Shown piece by piece: positions 25,018-33,498 of a stretch of DNA of 64,000 nucleotides (its first letter is position 1; each line of letters starts with the position of its first letter). The notes below the pieces were generated by a model. That model saw nothing but the letters and a program-made list of their open reading frames with translations. It had not been told where the DNA came from and ran no database searches. The stretch is taken from positions 124,001 to 188,000 of the forward strand of contig NZ_FOIB01000005.1 of the NCBI RefSeq assembly GCF_900111765.1. The letters are read 5' to 3'. This DNA comes from Myxococcus fulvus. Its GTDB lineage: Bacteria > Myxococcota > Myxococcia > Myxococcales > Myxococcaceae. Made by a program: the position numbers and the translations under genes.

Positions 25018-25572
25018 TCAGGCGACGAGGCCGCGCTCCTTGGCGAGCTGGAAGATGGGCGCCGCGTCCTTCTTCAGGACGGTGCTCACGTCCTTGACGA
25101 TGGACTCGCCCGACTTCGCCACCGACAGGAAGTTGTCGAAGGTGCGGGTGAGGATGAGCACGCCGGAGATGATGACGCGCTGGAGGTTGTGCTGCAGGTC
25201 CGTGCCCTCGTAGATGAGCCACGCCTGCTCGACACACTTCTTGCGCGCGTCCACCAGGAAGTTGTTGAGGATGGTGCGCTCGTTCGCGTCGGGCACCTTG
25301 GACTTCGGGCTCACGGAGCCGATGTAGATGAGGCGCGTGTTGAGGCTCGTCGCCGCCTCTTCCATCTGAGCCAGGATCGCCGCGACGTCCTCCTTGGTCG
25401 GAGGATTCTGCCAGCGGGAGAAGATGACTCGGTCGATGAGCTCTGCCTTGTACGTGGTGGGGCCGTTCACGATGCCTCCGGTGAGGCGGACGGTTTCGAT
25501 GCCACGAAGCGCCCGGCCGGCGTTCTCCACTGCGCCGCGCGTCTGGATGTGTAGCAGGAACACTCCTTTCAT
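25018..25572 (-). CDS. Conserved-looking hypothetical protein, cytoplasmic
   Basis: 184 residues, no signal peptide, no membrane segment. The composition is that of a folded alpha/beta protein (MKGVFLLHIQTRGAVENAGR; YKAELIDRVIFSRWQNPPTK; NERTILNNFLVDARKKC). No family is recognised. The ATG at 25572 has no clear Shine-Dalgarno. It follows the histidine operon on the same strand after 171 bp that hold a hairpin, so it is probably a separate transcription unit. Confidence 0.6.
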   Translation of the reverse strand: MKGVFLLHIQTRGAVENAGRALRGIETVRLTGGIVNGPTTYKAELIDRVIFSRWQNPPTKEDVAAILAQMEEAATSLNTRLIYIGSVSPKSKVPDANERTILNNFLVDARKKCVEQAWLIYEGTDLQHNLQRVIISGVLILTRTFDNFLSVAKSGESIVKDVSTVLKKDAAPIFQLAKERGLVA

Positions 25573-25682
25573 TGAAGAGAGTCACTGCTGGGTGCGATCA
25601 CCTCTTCGTCGCAGTGCGACTGTGAGGATGCAGCCGTGACGGACAAATCCTGCTGGGTCGACGCTGACACGTCCGGAATTCG

Positions 25683-25714
25683 GGGGCTGATACGTGGAAT
25701 GTCCGGACAGCCCC
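25683..25714 (-). terminator. Hairpin at the end of the his operon
   Basis: GGGGCTG (25683-25689) pairs with CAGCCCC (25708-25714); the loop includes most of the palindrome TGTCCGGACA (25700-25709). It lies 30 nt past the hisI stop. There is no U tract, so it could equally be an operator for the gene starting at 25572. Confidence 0.3.
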
Positions 25715-25743
25715 GCGTGGATTTCACGTGAAGTGCGACGGCC

Positions 25744-26370
25744 TCATCTCGTGTTGCTTGAAGCCGGAGGCGTCGCGCGACGCGCGAGGACAGCCTTCAC
25801 GTCCTCGAGCGAGAGGCCCAGCGGCTTGATGGCGACGAGCAGGTGGTAGAGCAGGTCCGCGGCCTCCTCCGCCGCGCGGCTCGCGTCCGCGTCCGCGCAG
25901 GCCGTCACCAGCTCCGCGGCCTCTTCTCCCAGTTTCTTGAGGCGCAGGTTCCTGTCGCCGAGCAGGCGTCGCGTGTAGCCGGGCTTCTCGTCTTGCGCGG
26001 GGGCGTGTGAGGCGCGCTCGGTGAGCGTGGCGTCGAGCGCGGCGAGCGCGTCCCAGCGGCCGGTGCCGAAGCAGGTCTCCTCGCCGGTGTGACAGGCGGG
26101 GCCGGCCTTGTGGACGCGGGCGAGCACCGCGTCCCTGTCGCAGTCCGCGCGCAGCGAGACGACGCGTTGGGTGTTCCCGCTGGTGGCGCCCTTGTGCCAG
26201 AGACCTCGCGAGCGGGAGCGGTAGTGCATCTCGCCGGTGGCGAGTGTGCGCTCGAGTGCCTCGCGGTCCGCGTGCGCGACCATCAACACGTCGCCGGTGG
26301 CAGCGTCCTGGGTCACCACCGTGACGAGCCCGTTGCCCTTGGTGAAGTCCAGTGTGTCCAGGTCCAGCAT
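25744..26370 (-). CDS. hisI: Bifunctional PR-AMP cyclohydrolase / PR-ATP pyrophosphatase
   Basis: 208 residues, HisIE type, catalysing histidine steps 2 and 3. The N-terminal HisI half has [19 protein letters not shown], the metal-binding CDRDAVL and [12 protein letters not shown]. The C-terminal HisE half (~125-208) has [13 protein letters not shown] and [11 protein letters not shown], the all-alpha NTP pyrophosphatase motifs. ATG 26370 shares its A with the hisN stop (TGATG). It is the last gene of the operon. Confidence 0.96.
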   Translation of the reverse strand: MLDLDTLDFTKGNGLVTVVTQDAATGDVLMVAHADREALERTLATGEMHYRSRSRGLWHKGATSGNTQRVVSLRADCDRDAVLARVHKAGPACHTGEETCFGTGRWDALAALDATLTERASHAPAQDEKPGYTRRLLGDRNLRLKKLGEEAAELVTACADADASRAAEEAADLLYHLLVAIKPLGLSLEDVKAVLARRATPPASSNTR

Positions 26371-27146
26371 CAGGGGGTCCTCGTCGCGCCCAGGCGCTCG
26401 CGAGTGATGCGGGCCAGGGCCGCGTTGGTGGCGATGCCGTTGCCGCCGAAGGCGGTGCGCTGGCCGGTCCAATCGGTGAAGACGCCGCCGGATTCCTCGA
26501 TGATGGGTTGGAGCGCGGCCGCGTCCCAGGGGGAGAGCAGCTCGTCCACCATCACCTCGGCGCGTCCGGTGGCGACGAGCAGATAGCCGTAACAGTCGCC
26601 CCAGGTGCGTGACACGGCGGCGTCACGTGTGAAGCGGCGCCAGGCCTCGCCTCGCTCGGGGAACTGGGAGAAGCGCTCGTCGGTGGAGAGGACCACCGCG
26701 CGGGAGAGGTCGGATTGTGCGGAGACGCGGGCACGCTGTCCGTTCCAGAAGCAGCCTTCACCGGGAGCGGCGACGAGCAGCTCGCCCACCGCGGGGAAGT
26801 AGGCCGCGCCCACGAGGATGCGCTCTCCTTCGGCCAGTGCGACGAGCGTGCCCCACAGGGGCACTCCGCGGATGAAGGTCTTGGTGCCGTCGATGGGGTC
26901 GAGGATCCAGCGGCGCTTCGCGCCGGGGCGTGTCTCACCGAACTCCTCGCCGAGGATGCCGTCCTCGGGGAAGCGTTGTTCCAGCCACTCGCGTGCCGTC
27001 TGCTCCGCGGTGCGGTCCGCCACGGTGACGGGTGTGCCGTCGCTCTTGGTGTCCACCGCGATGCCTCCGCGGAAGAACTTCAGCGCGACGTCACCTGCCG
27101 CGCGCGCGACTTGCTCCGCCGCCTGCATCAGCCCCTGGGTCGTCAT
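26370..27146 (-). CDS. hisN: Histidinol-phosphatase, inositol-monophosphatase family
   Basis: 258 residues. Dephosphorylates histidinol phosphate. IMPase-family metal ligands are visible: [15 protein letters not shown], and the late SPWDAAAL. Since HisB here is only the dehydratase, this gene supplies the missing phosphatase activity; position in the operon supports HisN over a generic inositol phosphatase. ATG 27146 overlaps the stop of small ORF B by ATGA and has GGAG 6 nt upstream. Confidence 0.92.
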   Translation of the reverse strand: MTTQGLMQAAEQVARAAGDVALKFFRGGIAVDTKSDGTPVTVADRTAEQTAREWLEQRFPEDGILGEEFGETRPGAKRRWILDPIDGTKTFIRGVPLWGTLVALAEGERILVGAAYFPAVGELLVAAPGEGCFWNGQRARVSAQSDLSRAVVLSTDERFSQFPERGEAWRRFTRDAAVSRTWGDCYGYLLVATGRAEVMVDELLSPWDAAALQPIIEESGGVFTDWTGQRTAFGGNGIATNAALARITRERLGATRTP

Positions 27147-27271
27147 GTCGTGCTCCTGTTTCCCACGGTGTTCATCCGAAGCGACCGGAGGGGCTCGAGC
27201 GAAGCACCGTCGCTGGCGGGCAGCCCTCGGCGCTCGGACACGCGCATCGCGCAGTGAAGATTCCGGGTCAT
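27143..27271 (-). CDS. Small ORF B of a duplicated pair in the his operon
   Basis: 42 residues (ATG 27271, stop 27145-27143). It begins [13 protein letters not shown] and ends in STT. It is homologous to small ORF A just upstream: the first 13 residues differ at one position, and the rest keeps R-LP--D-AS--P. Ribosome binding site GGGG with a 6-nt spacer. Its start overlaps the ORF A stop (ATGA) and its stop overlaps the hisN start (ATGA). No membrane segment. No known small histidine-operon protein was recognised. Confidence 0.55.
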   Translation of the reverse strand: MTRNLHCAMRVSERRGLPASDGASLEPLRSLRMNTVGNRSTT

Positions 27272-27280
27272 GTCGTGCCC
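27233..27280. repeat. Direct repeat, copy B (partner at 27359-27406)
   Basis: About 45 bp including ctcggacacgcgcatcgcgc recur at 27361-27380 with few differences; the copies are 128 bp apart. They correspond to the shared N-terminal codons and ribosome binding sites of the two small ORFs. Confidence 0.85.
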
Positions 27281-27399
27281 CCGTTCTTTGCGGCGCTCGC
27301 GCGGCGCAACCGGGTGATGGGGTTCCTCGATGCGGCATCGAGGTCGGGAAGCCATCGCGCCTCGGACACGCGCATCGCGCAGTGAAGGGTCCGTGTCAT
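27268..27399 (-). CDS. Small ORF A of a duplicated pair in the his operon
   Basis: 43 residues (ATG 27399, stop 27270-27268), beginning [18 protein letters not shown] and ending GGTT. Its ATG overlaps the hisF stop by ATGA, and GGAG lies 6 nt upstream, inside hisF. The C-terminal half is basic (RLRRASAAK). Differences from ORF B outside the DNA-identical core include synonymous changes (CTT/CTG, GAT/GAC, GCA/GCT) at conserved residues, which points to selection on the peptide. Function unknown; possibilities are a regulator or assembly factor of the His enzymes, or purely a coupling device that carries ribosomes from hisF to hisN. Confidence 0.55.
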   Translation of the reverse strand: MTRTLHCAMRVSEARWLPDLDAASRNPITRLRRASAAKNGGTT

Positions 27400-28157
27400 G
27401 GCGTGCTCCGAATCGGCAGGCCGCTCGAGCGCAGGAGCGACTTGATGGCGCCCACCGTCGTGAGCCCATCGTGGAGGATGCCCGCCACCAGCGCCGCGTC
27501 CGCGCCGCCTCGCGTGAGCCCGTCCCTTATGTGCTCCGCGCTGCCCGCGCCACCCGACGCGATGACGGGCACGGCGACCGCGTCCGCCACCCTTCGCGTC
27601 AGCTCCAGGTCGTAGCCCGAGCGCGCGCCGTCCTGGTCGATGCTCGTGAGCAGCACCTCCCCTGCCCCACGGGCCACGCACACCTGGGCCCAGGTCACCG
27701 CGTCCAGTTCGGTCGGCTTTCGCCCGCCATGCGTGTAGACGCGGTAGCGCTCCCCCTCCTTGCGGGCATCGATGCTCGCCACCACGCACTGTGCCCCGAA
27801 GCGCTCGGCACACTCGGTCAGCAGCTCGGGCCGGGCCACCGCCGCCGAGTTGATGCTCACCTTGTCCGCACCCGCGCGCAGCGCCCGACCCACGTCCTCC
27901 ACCGTGCGCACGCCGCCTCCCACCGTCAGCGGGATGAACAGCCGCTCCGCCGTGCGTCGCACCAGGTCCCAGAGCGTCTCTCGCTCCTCCGCGCTCGCGG
28001 AGATGTCGAGGAACGTCACCTCGTCCGCGCCCTCCCGTTCGTAGCGCTGCGCCAGCTCCACCGGGTCTCCGACATCGCGAAGCCCCTCGAAGCGGACACC
28101 CTTCACCACGCGCCCGCCCTTCACATCCAGGCAGACGATGAGTCGTCGCGTGAGCAT
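27396..28157 (-). CDS. hisF: Imidazole glycerol phosphate synthase, cyclase subunit
   Basis: 253 residues. TIM barrel joining PRFAR with ammonia from HisH to form IGP and AICAR. Catalytic aspartates in [14 protein letters not shown] and [15 protein letters not shown]; phosphate loops VGGGVRT and [10 protein letters not shown] 28157 overlaps the hisB stop (TGATG). Its stop overlaps small ORF A. Confidence 0.97.
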   Translation of the reverse strand: MLTRRLIVCLDVKGGRVVKGVRFEGLRDVGDPVELAQRYEREGADEVTFLDISASAEERETLWDLVRRTAERLFIPLTVGGGVRTVEDVGRALRAGADKVSINSAAVARPELLTECAERFGAQCVVASIDARKEGERYRVYTHGGRKPTELDAVTWAQVCVARGAGEVLLTSIDQDGARSGYDLELTRRVADAVAVPVIASGGAGSAEHIRDGLTRGGADAALVAGILHDGLTTVGAIKSLLRSSGLPIRSTP

Positions 28158-28693
28158 CACGTCACCTCCAGGGCCACGGAGCCCTTCATGCTGAACACCG
28201 TGCCGCCATCCACCATCGCGTCCCGCAGCGCGAGCCCCAGCGCCTTGAACGCCGCCTCCGTCACGTGGTGACGGTCCTTCCCGCGCAGCACCCGCAGGTG
28301 CAGCGTCACCTTCGCGTGCTCGCAGAACGAGCGCATCCAGTGTTCGTACAACCGGTTCTTCAGCGGACCCTCGTAGAAGAAGCGTCCCCCGGCATCCAGG
28401 CACGCCTGCACCAGCGCGTCGTCCATGGGAATGGTCCGCTCCGCGAAGCGCGCCGCCGTCGCGGGAATCACCCGCTGCACCGCCGTCCCCAACGTGATCG
28501 CCACGTCCTCCATCAGGTGGTGCTTGAGGTCGCCGCGCGCATGCACCTTCAGGTCGAGCCCCGCGTAGCGCCCGAAGGTGGAGAGCATGTGGTCGAAGAA
28601 CACCAGCCCCGTGTCCACCTGCGTCGCCCCGCGACCGAGCGACACCTCCACGCGCACCTGTGTCTCCTTCGTCTCCCGTGTGACGAGGGTCAT
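28157..28693 (-). CDS. hisB: Imidazoleglycerol-phosphate dehydratase
   Basis: 178 residues, the monofunctional form without an N-terminal phosphatase. Manganese-binding His/Glu motifs [25 protein letters not shown] and [12 protein letters not shown] are all present. ATG 28693 overlaps the hisA stop (ATGA). Confidence 0.97.
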   Translation of the reverse strand: MTLVTRETKETQVRVEVSLGRGATQVDTGLVFFDHMLSTFGRYAGLDLKVHARGDLKHHLMEDVAITLGTAVQRVIPATAARFAERTIPMDDALVQACLDAGGRFFYEGPLKNRLYEHWMRSFCEHAKVTLHLRVLRGKDRHHVTEAAFKALGLALRDAMVDGGTVFSMKGSVALEVT

Positions 28694-29406
28694 TCCGCGA
28701 ACTCCCGCGCGACTTCGCGCGCATCCAGTCGTCCCGTGTACAGCGCCATGCCGATGACCGCTCCGTACGCACCCGCGGCGGCCAACGCGCGCAAGTCGTC
28801 CATCGTCGTCACACCTCCCGATGCGTAGAGCCGATGACGACTGCGCTTCACCACCTCGCGCATCAGCGACAGGTCCACACCTTCCAACTGCCCCTCCTTG
28901 TGGACCGCCGTCACCAACAACCCACCGAGCGCCAGGGGCTCCAACACCGCGAGGACCTGATCCAGCGTCCTGCCACTCCCCGCTGTCCACCCTCGCGTCA
29001 CCACCTCCCGCCCGCGCACGTCCGCCGCCACCACCACGCGCCCCGGAAAGCGCTCCGTCACCTCCGCCAACCACCCCGCGTCCTCGATGGCGCGCGTGCC
29101 CACCACCACCCCCGAGGCACCTCCCTCCAGCAGCGCCGTCACCCGCGCGGTATCCCGGACACCCCCTCCCACCGTGAAGGCGAGCCCTGGCTCGTGCGAC
29201 GTGAGCCGCGTCACCACCTGAGCGTTGGAGCCGCGCCCCAGCGCCGCGTCCAGGTCGACGACGTGAAAGGAACGGAAGCCGAAGCCGCGCCAGTGTCGAA
29301 GCGCGTCGAGCGGGTCATCCACTCGCACCCGCTCCGCGTCATACGAGCCTCCGACGAGCTGCACGCAGGCCCCCTCGCGCAGGTCGATGGCGGGGATGGC
29401 CCTCAT
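28690..29406 (-). CDS. hisA: ProFAR isomerase
   Basis: 238 residues. TIM-barrel Amadori isomerase converting ProFAR to PRFAR. Catalytic aspartates in [12 protein letters not shown] and [13 protein letters not shown]; phosphate-binding TVGGGVRD and ASGGVTT. The start at 29406 overlaps the hisH stop by 4 nt. Confidence 0.97.
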   Translation of the reverse strand: MRAIPAIDLREGACVQLVGGSYDAERVRVDDPLDALRHWRGFGFRSFHVVDLDAALGRGSNAQVVTRLTSHEPGLAFTVGGGVRDTARVTALLEGGASGVVVGTRAIEDAGWLAEVTERFPGRVVVAADVRGREVVTRGWTAGSGRTLDQVLAVLEPLALGGLLVTAVHKEGQLEGVDLSLMREVVKRSRHRLYASGGVTTMDDLRALAAAGAYGAVIGMALYTGRLDAREVAREFAE

Positions 29407-29996
29407 GAGCGCACCTCACGGAGGAACGCTCGCGCGAAGGCCACTCCCGAAGTCGACGACTTCTCGGGGTGGAACTGCACGCCCACCACCTTCCCCCGAC
29501 GCACCGCCGCGGGGAAGCGGTCCTCCTCATGCGTCGTCCACGCGGTGACGAGCGACGGGTCCGCCACCCGGCACACGAAGCTGTGCGCGTAGTACACGGT
29601 CTCCAGCTTCGCTCCGGACAACGTGCTGTCCTCGTCCACCTGATTCCAACCGATGTGCGGCACCCGCCGGGCCGCGAGTCGCTGCACGTGGCCCGCGAAG
29701 AAGCCCAGCCCCTTCCCCGCCCCCTCTTCGCTCGAGTCGAACAGGAGCTGCATCCCCAGGCAGATGCCCAGGCACGGCAGCCCTCGCTCCAGCGCCAGAC
29801 GCATCGTGTTCCGTCCCGGTGCCAATCGCGCCGCCGCGAGACCGAACGCCCCCACGCCGGGCAACACGAGCACATCCGTGTCCACCGCCCTGAGAGGGTC
29901 CTCCTCGACGTGAACCTCCACGCCCGGCTCCGTGGCCAGGGCCTTCGAGAGCGAGTGCAGGTTTCCAGCGCCGTAATCGAACAGGGTGACTCTCAT
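29403..29996 (-). CDS. hisH: Imidazole glycerol phosphate synthase, glutaminase subunit
   Basis: 197 residues. Class I glutamine amidotransferase feeding ammonia to HisF. Nucleophile in CLGICLGMQLLF; His/Glu of the triad in GVQFHPEKS; N-terminal LFDYGAGNLHSL. ATG 29996 overlaps the hisC stop (ATGA). Confidence 0.97.
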   Translation of the reverse strand: MRVTLFDYGAGNLHSLSKALATEPGVEVHVEEDPLRAVDTDVLVLPGVGAFGLAAARLAPGRNTMRLALERGLPCLGICLGMQLLFDSSEEGAGKGLGFFAGHVQRLAARRVPHIGWNQVDEDSTLSGAKLETVYYAHSFVCRVADPSLVTAWTTHEEDRFPAAVRRGKVVGVQFHPEKSSTSGVAFARAFLREVRS

Positions 29997-31033
29997 CGCA
30001 AGGACTCCCGCAGCGCCGCGAGCGCCGCCTCGAGCATGGGCCACGGTCCACTGCCGATCCGGAGCGCATCCCCCACGCCGGTCAGCCCCTGGAAGGCCCT
30101 CACGTTCACATCCCGCTCACGCATCCGCTGTGCCACCCCCAGCGCGTCCGGCATCGGCACCATCAGGAAGTTGCCCTCCGAGGGCAGCGGCGACAGCCCC
30201 ATCGACATCAATTCCGCGCGGAGATGTTCACGATTCCTCCGCGCCTCGACCACCTGGACCTCGACCCACATCGGGTCCTCGCGCAGGACGGCGACGGCCA
30301 TCGACTCCGCCAACGTGGTGAGCTTGTACGGTCCACGCGCCTTCTCCACCTCCGCGATGAGCGCCAGGCTGCCCACGCCCCAGCCCACCCGCATGCCCGC
30401 GAGCCCGTAGGCCTTGGAGAACGTCCGCGTCACCAGCACGTTCTGCCGCGTGCGCGCCAGGTCCATGAAGTCCGGCGCCGAGGAGAACTCCACGTAGGCC
30501 TCGTCGATGATGACGATGCCCGGCGCCTTCTCCACCACGTGTTCCACCGCCGCGCGCGACAGCGGCGTACCCGTGGGGTTGTTCGGCGAGCAGAGGTAGA
30601 TGACCTTCGCCCCCGTGGCGAGCAGCGCCTCCGGGTCCACGTCGAAGTCCGCGCGCAGGGGCACCGGCGCCGTCTTCAGGCCGTTCACCTTCGCGAACAG
30701 CGGCATCATCACGAACGTCGGGTCCTGGAACGCGAGCACCTCGCCCGGCTCCAGGAACGCGCGAAGCGCGCTGTCCAATACGTCGTCCGAGCCACAGCCC
30801 GTCGTCACGCACGCGGCGCCGACACCGAGCCGTGAAGCGAGGACGTTGCGCAGGTCGGGCGCATAGCCGCGTGGATAGCGGGACAGTGACTCCGGACGGG
30901 ACTCGCGCAGCACCCGCTCCGCCGCGGGAGGCACGCCGAAGAGGTTCGTGTTGTCGCTCAGGTCCACGCGACACGGCCGCTTCGGCGGTGAATACAAGGG
31001 GATGTCCCGGAAGGACTCGCGCAGGGGAATCAT
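29993..31033 (-). CDS. hisC: Histidinol-phosphate aminotransferase
   Basis: 346 residues. Fold-type I PLP enzyme. PLP lysine in TRTFSKAYGLAGMRVG; SPNNPTGTPL and DEAYVEF are also conserved. The start is ATG 31033, overlapping the hisD stop (ATGA). Confidence 0.96.
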   Translation of the reverse strand: MIPLRESFRDIPLYSPPKRPCRVDLSDNTNLFGVPPAAERVLRESRPESLSRYPRGYAPDLRNVLASRLGVGAACVTTGCGSDDVLDSALRAFLEPGEVLAFQDPTFVMMPLFAKVNGLKTAPVPLRADFDVDPEALLATGAKVIYLCSPNNPTGTPLSRAAVEHVVEKAPGIVIIDEAYVEFSSAPDFMDLARTRQNVLVTRTFSKAYGLAGMRVGWGVGSLALIAEVEKARGPYKLTTLAESMAVAVLREDPMWVEVQVVEARRNREHLRAELMSMGLSPLPSEGNFLMVPMPDALGVAQRMRERDVNVRAFQGLTGVGDALRIGSGPWPMLEAALAALRESLR

Positions 31034-32337
31034 GCGCCCCTCCAGGCACGCGCGGCGTCCGCGTGCGCGAAGAGCCCCTCGCTGTCGGCGAGCAGCCCCA
31101 CGTCCTCCGCGAGCGCCTCGGAGGCCGCGCGCTCGACGCGCTGGTAGGTGGTCCACCGGTAGAAGTCGAGCAGGTTCAGCCCCGAATACGCCCGCGCCAG
31201 CCCCGCCGTGGGCAGCACGTGATTGGAGCCCGTCATGTAGTCGCCATACGCCACCGACGAGCGCTCGCCGAGGAAGACGGTGCCCGCGTTGCGGACCCTC
31301 GCCAGGTCCGCGGAGGGCGCGGCCGTGGCGAGCAACAGGTGCTCCGGCGCGAAGTCCGCCACGAAGGGCCACGCCTCCTCCAGCGAGGCGACACTCAGCA
31401 CCGCGCCCCGTGAGCGCAGCGCCGCGGCGACAATCTCCTGCCGCTTCGCATCCTCCGCCAGCCGGCGCACCTGCTCCGCGATGGCCTCCGCCACACCCTC
31501 ACCCCGCGCCACCGTCACGCACGCGGCATCCGGGTCGTGCTCGGCCTGCGCCAACATCTCCCGAGCCACCGCCTCGGGACTCGCCGTCTCGTCGGCGACG
31601 ACGAGGATCTCACTCGGCCCCGCCGGCGCCTCGATGGCCACCGCGCCCACCACCTGGAGCTTGGCCTCCGCCACGTACGCGTTGCCCGGCCCGACGATGC
31701 GGTCCACCCGGGGCACGCTCTCCGTGCCGTACGCCATGGCCGCCACCGCGCCCGCGCCCCCCAACGCGAAGACCCGGTCCGCGCCCGCGAGCACCGCCGC
31801 CGCCAGCACGCTCGGGTGTGGAAACCCATCCGGCCCCGGCGGCGAGCAGACGATGACCTCCCCCACTCCCGCCACCTTCGCGGGCACCACGCCCATCAAC
31901 ACGCTGCTCGGGTACACCGCTCGCCCACCGGGCGCATACACGCCCACGCGGCCCAGCGGGTCGGGCCTGCGCCCCACCAACACCCCCGGCTCCGTCTCCA
32001 CCTCCACCGCGCGAGGCTTCTGCGCCTCGTGGGCCCGAGCGATGTTGCGCGCCGCGCGCCCCAATGCCCGCGCCACCGAGGGCGAAAGCGACGCGAGCGC
32101 CTGCTCACAGCGCGCCCGGGGCACCTCCAACGAGGACAGCTCCGCCCGGTCGAACTGCCGCGCCATCTCGAACAGCGCCCAGTCCCCATCCAAGCGGACC
32201 TTCGCGATGAGCTCCCGCACCCGCGCGGCGATGCGCGTGTCCACGTCCCCACCGCGCTCCAACAACCGCTGACGGTCCTGACGCGAGAGGCTGGCCAGCG
32301 GCCCCCGGTACCGCAGGAACGAAGGAAGCGACATCAT
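31030..32337 (-). CDS. hisD: Histidinol dehydrogenase
   Basis: 435 residues. Zinc enzyme oxidising histidinol to histidine in two NAD steps. Zinc and substrate motifs include AEHDPDAACVTV, GPSEILVVAD and SNHVLPTAGLAR; also VGVYAPGGRAVYPSSVLMG. ATG 32337 shares one base with the hisG stop (TGATG); the next codon is also ATG, so either could be used. Confidence 0.97.
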   Translation of the reverse strand: MMSLPSFLRYRGPLASLSRQDRQRLLERGGDVDTRIAARVRELIAKVRLDGDWALFEMARQFDRAELSSLEVPRARCEQALASLSPSVARALGRAARNIARAHEAQKPRAVEVETEPGVLVGRRPDPLGRVGVYAPGGRAVYPSSVLMGVVPAKVAGVGEVIVCSPPGPDGFPHPSVLAAAVLAGADRVFALGGAGAVAAMAYGTESVPRVDRIVGPGNAYVAEAKLQVVGAVAIEAPAGPSEILVVADETASPEAVAREMLAQAEHDPDAACVTVARGEGVAEAIAEQVRRLAEDAKRQEIVAAALRSRGAVLSVASLEEAWPFVADFAPEHLLLATAAPSADLARVRNAGTVFLGERSSVAYGDYMTGSNHVLPTAGLARAYSGLNLLDFYRWTTYQRVERAASEALAEDVGLLADSEGLFAHADAARAWRGA

Positions 32338-33197
32338 CACGCCACCAGCCTTTCGATGCGCGTGACGAGGATGCCCTCGCAGCCCAGCGTCTTCAGGGCG
32401 TTGACGGTGCGGTAGATGGTCTTCGCCGGCACCACCGCGTGCACCGCCACGAACCGGCCTCCGTCCAGCACGTCCACCACGGTGGGACCGTTGAGTCCCG
32501 GCAGCACCTCGCGCACCCGGGGCAGCTCGTCCTTCGGCACGTTCGCCATCAGGTAGCGCTTGCCCCTCGCCGCGAGCACCGAGCCGAGCGCGAGCTTCAG
32601 CTCCTCCAGCTTCCTCTGCGCCTCCGGCACGTTCGACTGGCACGCCACCAGTCGCGCGCTGGACTCCAGCACGGTGGCCACCTCGCGCAGGCCGTTCATC
32701 TTCAACGTGGAGCCGGTGGACGTCAGGTCCACGACGATGTCCGCGATGCCCAGGTGCGGCGCAATCTCCGCCGCGCCCGAGACGGGCACCACCGTGACGC
32801 TCTGCCCCCGGCGCGCGAAGTAGTCCTGCGTCAGCCGAGGGAAGCAGGATGCGACGCGCATGCCGTCACGCACGTCGTTGGCGTGGCCGATTCCACTCTC
32901 CTCGCGCGCGGCCACCACCAACCGGCAGCGGCCGAACTCCAGGTCCATCAGGTGCTCGAGCTCGCGGCCCGCCTCGTTCACCAGATCCCAGCCGGTGACG
33001 CCCGCGTGCGCCGCGCCGTCCGCGACGAACTCCGGGATGTCCTGCGCGCGGACGAAGATGGCCTCGAACTCACCGCCGAGCGACGCGGTGAGCGCGCGCT
33101 CTCCTCGGGCGCGGACCTCCAGGCCCGCATCGTTGAAAAGCTCACGGACCTCTTCGGAGAGGCGGCCTTTGTTGGGAAGAGCGATCTTCAGCAACAT
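32337..33197 (-). CDS. hisG: ATP phosphoribosyltransferase, long form
   Basis: 286 residues. First and feedback-controlled enzyme of the pathway. Catalytic part includes LPNKGRLSEE and the PRPP loop DLTSTGSTLKMN. The C-terminal ~75 residues form the ACT-like regulatory domain (VREVLPGLNGPTV...VHAVVPAKTIYRTVNALK) that binds histidine, so no HisZ is needed. It is the first structural gene, 49 nt after the attenuator U tract. Confidence 0.97.
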   Translation of the reverse strand: MLLKIALPNKGRLSEEVRELFNDAGLEVRARGERALTASLGGEFEAIFVRAQDIPEFVADGAAHAGVTGWDLVNEAGRELEHLMDLEFGRCRLVVAAREESGIGHANDVRDGMRVASCFPRLTQDYFARRGQSVTVVPVSGAAEIAPHLGIADIVVDLTSTGSTLKMNGLREVATVLESSARLVACQSNVPEAQRKLEELKLALGSVLAARGKRYLMANVPKDELPRVREVLPGLNGPTVVDVLDGGRFVAVHAVVPAKTIYRTVNALKTLGCEGILVTRIERLVA

Positions 33198-33243
33198 GGT
33201 GGGACCTGCGGGGGACTGCGGGGGAACGGTGGCCGCGCGGAAA

Positions 33244-33277
33244 CGAAAAAAGGCCCGTCCGGGGGGGACGGGCCTTC
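33244..33277 (-). terminator. Intrinsic terminator in the his leader (attenuator)
   Basis: On the minus strand AAGGCCCGTCC (33276-33266) pairs perfectly with GGACGGGCCTT (33260-33250), 11 bp with a C5 loop, followed directly by a T tract and CGTTT. It lies between a His-rich leader ORF and hisG, so it should act as an attenuator and not as an operon end. GACGGG in the leader coding region (33353-33348) can pair with CCCGTC of the terminator 5' arm, a candidate antiterminator. Confidence 0.9.
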
Positions 33278-33311
33278 GGTCGCTGCGGCAGGTGCCGGGA
33301 GGGTGGTGCGT

Positions 33312-33404
33312 CTAGTGGCTCACCCAGGCATGCGCATGGCGAACGGTCCCGTCGGGGCCGAGCCGATGATGCGCATGATGGGGATGCACGGAAGAGAAAC
33401 GCAC
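33312..33404 (-). CDS. hisL: his operon leader peptide, His-rich
   Basis: Reading minus-strand from GTG 33404 to TAG 33314-33312 gives 30 residues with eight histidines: HPHHAHHR at residues 7-14 and RHAHAWVSH at the end. Five His codons fall in a seven-codon run. In classic attenuation, ribosome stalling at such codons when charged tRNA-His is short favours the antiterminator. The start is uncertain: GTG 33404 has GGAG only 2 nt away, GTG 33389 has none; if a weak promoter (TTGACG at 33441-33436) is real, GTG 33404 could be close to leaderless. An ATG at 33412 belongs to another frame without histidines. Confidence 0.7.
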   Translation of the reverse strand: MRFSSVHPHHAHHRLGPDGTVRHAHAWVSH

Positions 33405-33498
33405 GGCTCCATCAGTAATGGCAAAGGTGCCCCGCCGTCAACTCGGCCTGCGTCATGCCGCTTGCAAACCCTCGACGGGGCGAGCAGGAAGCAAGGCC

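Noticed and set aside
33326-33414. ATG 33412 reading frame as the his leader peptide
   Set aside because: This frame starts MEPCVSLPC and has no histidines; the frame two bases over has eight His codons, so that one is preferred.
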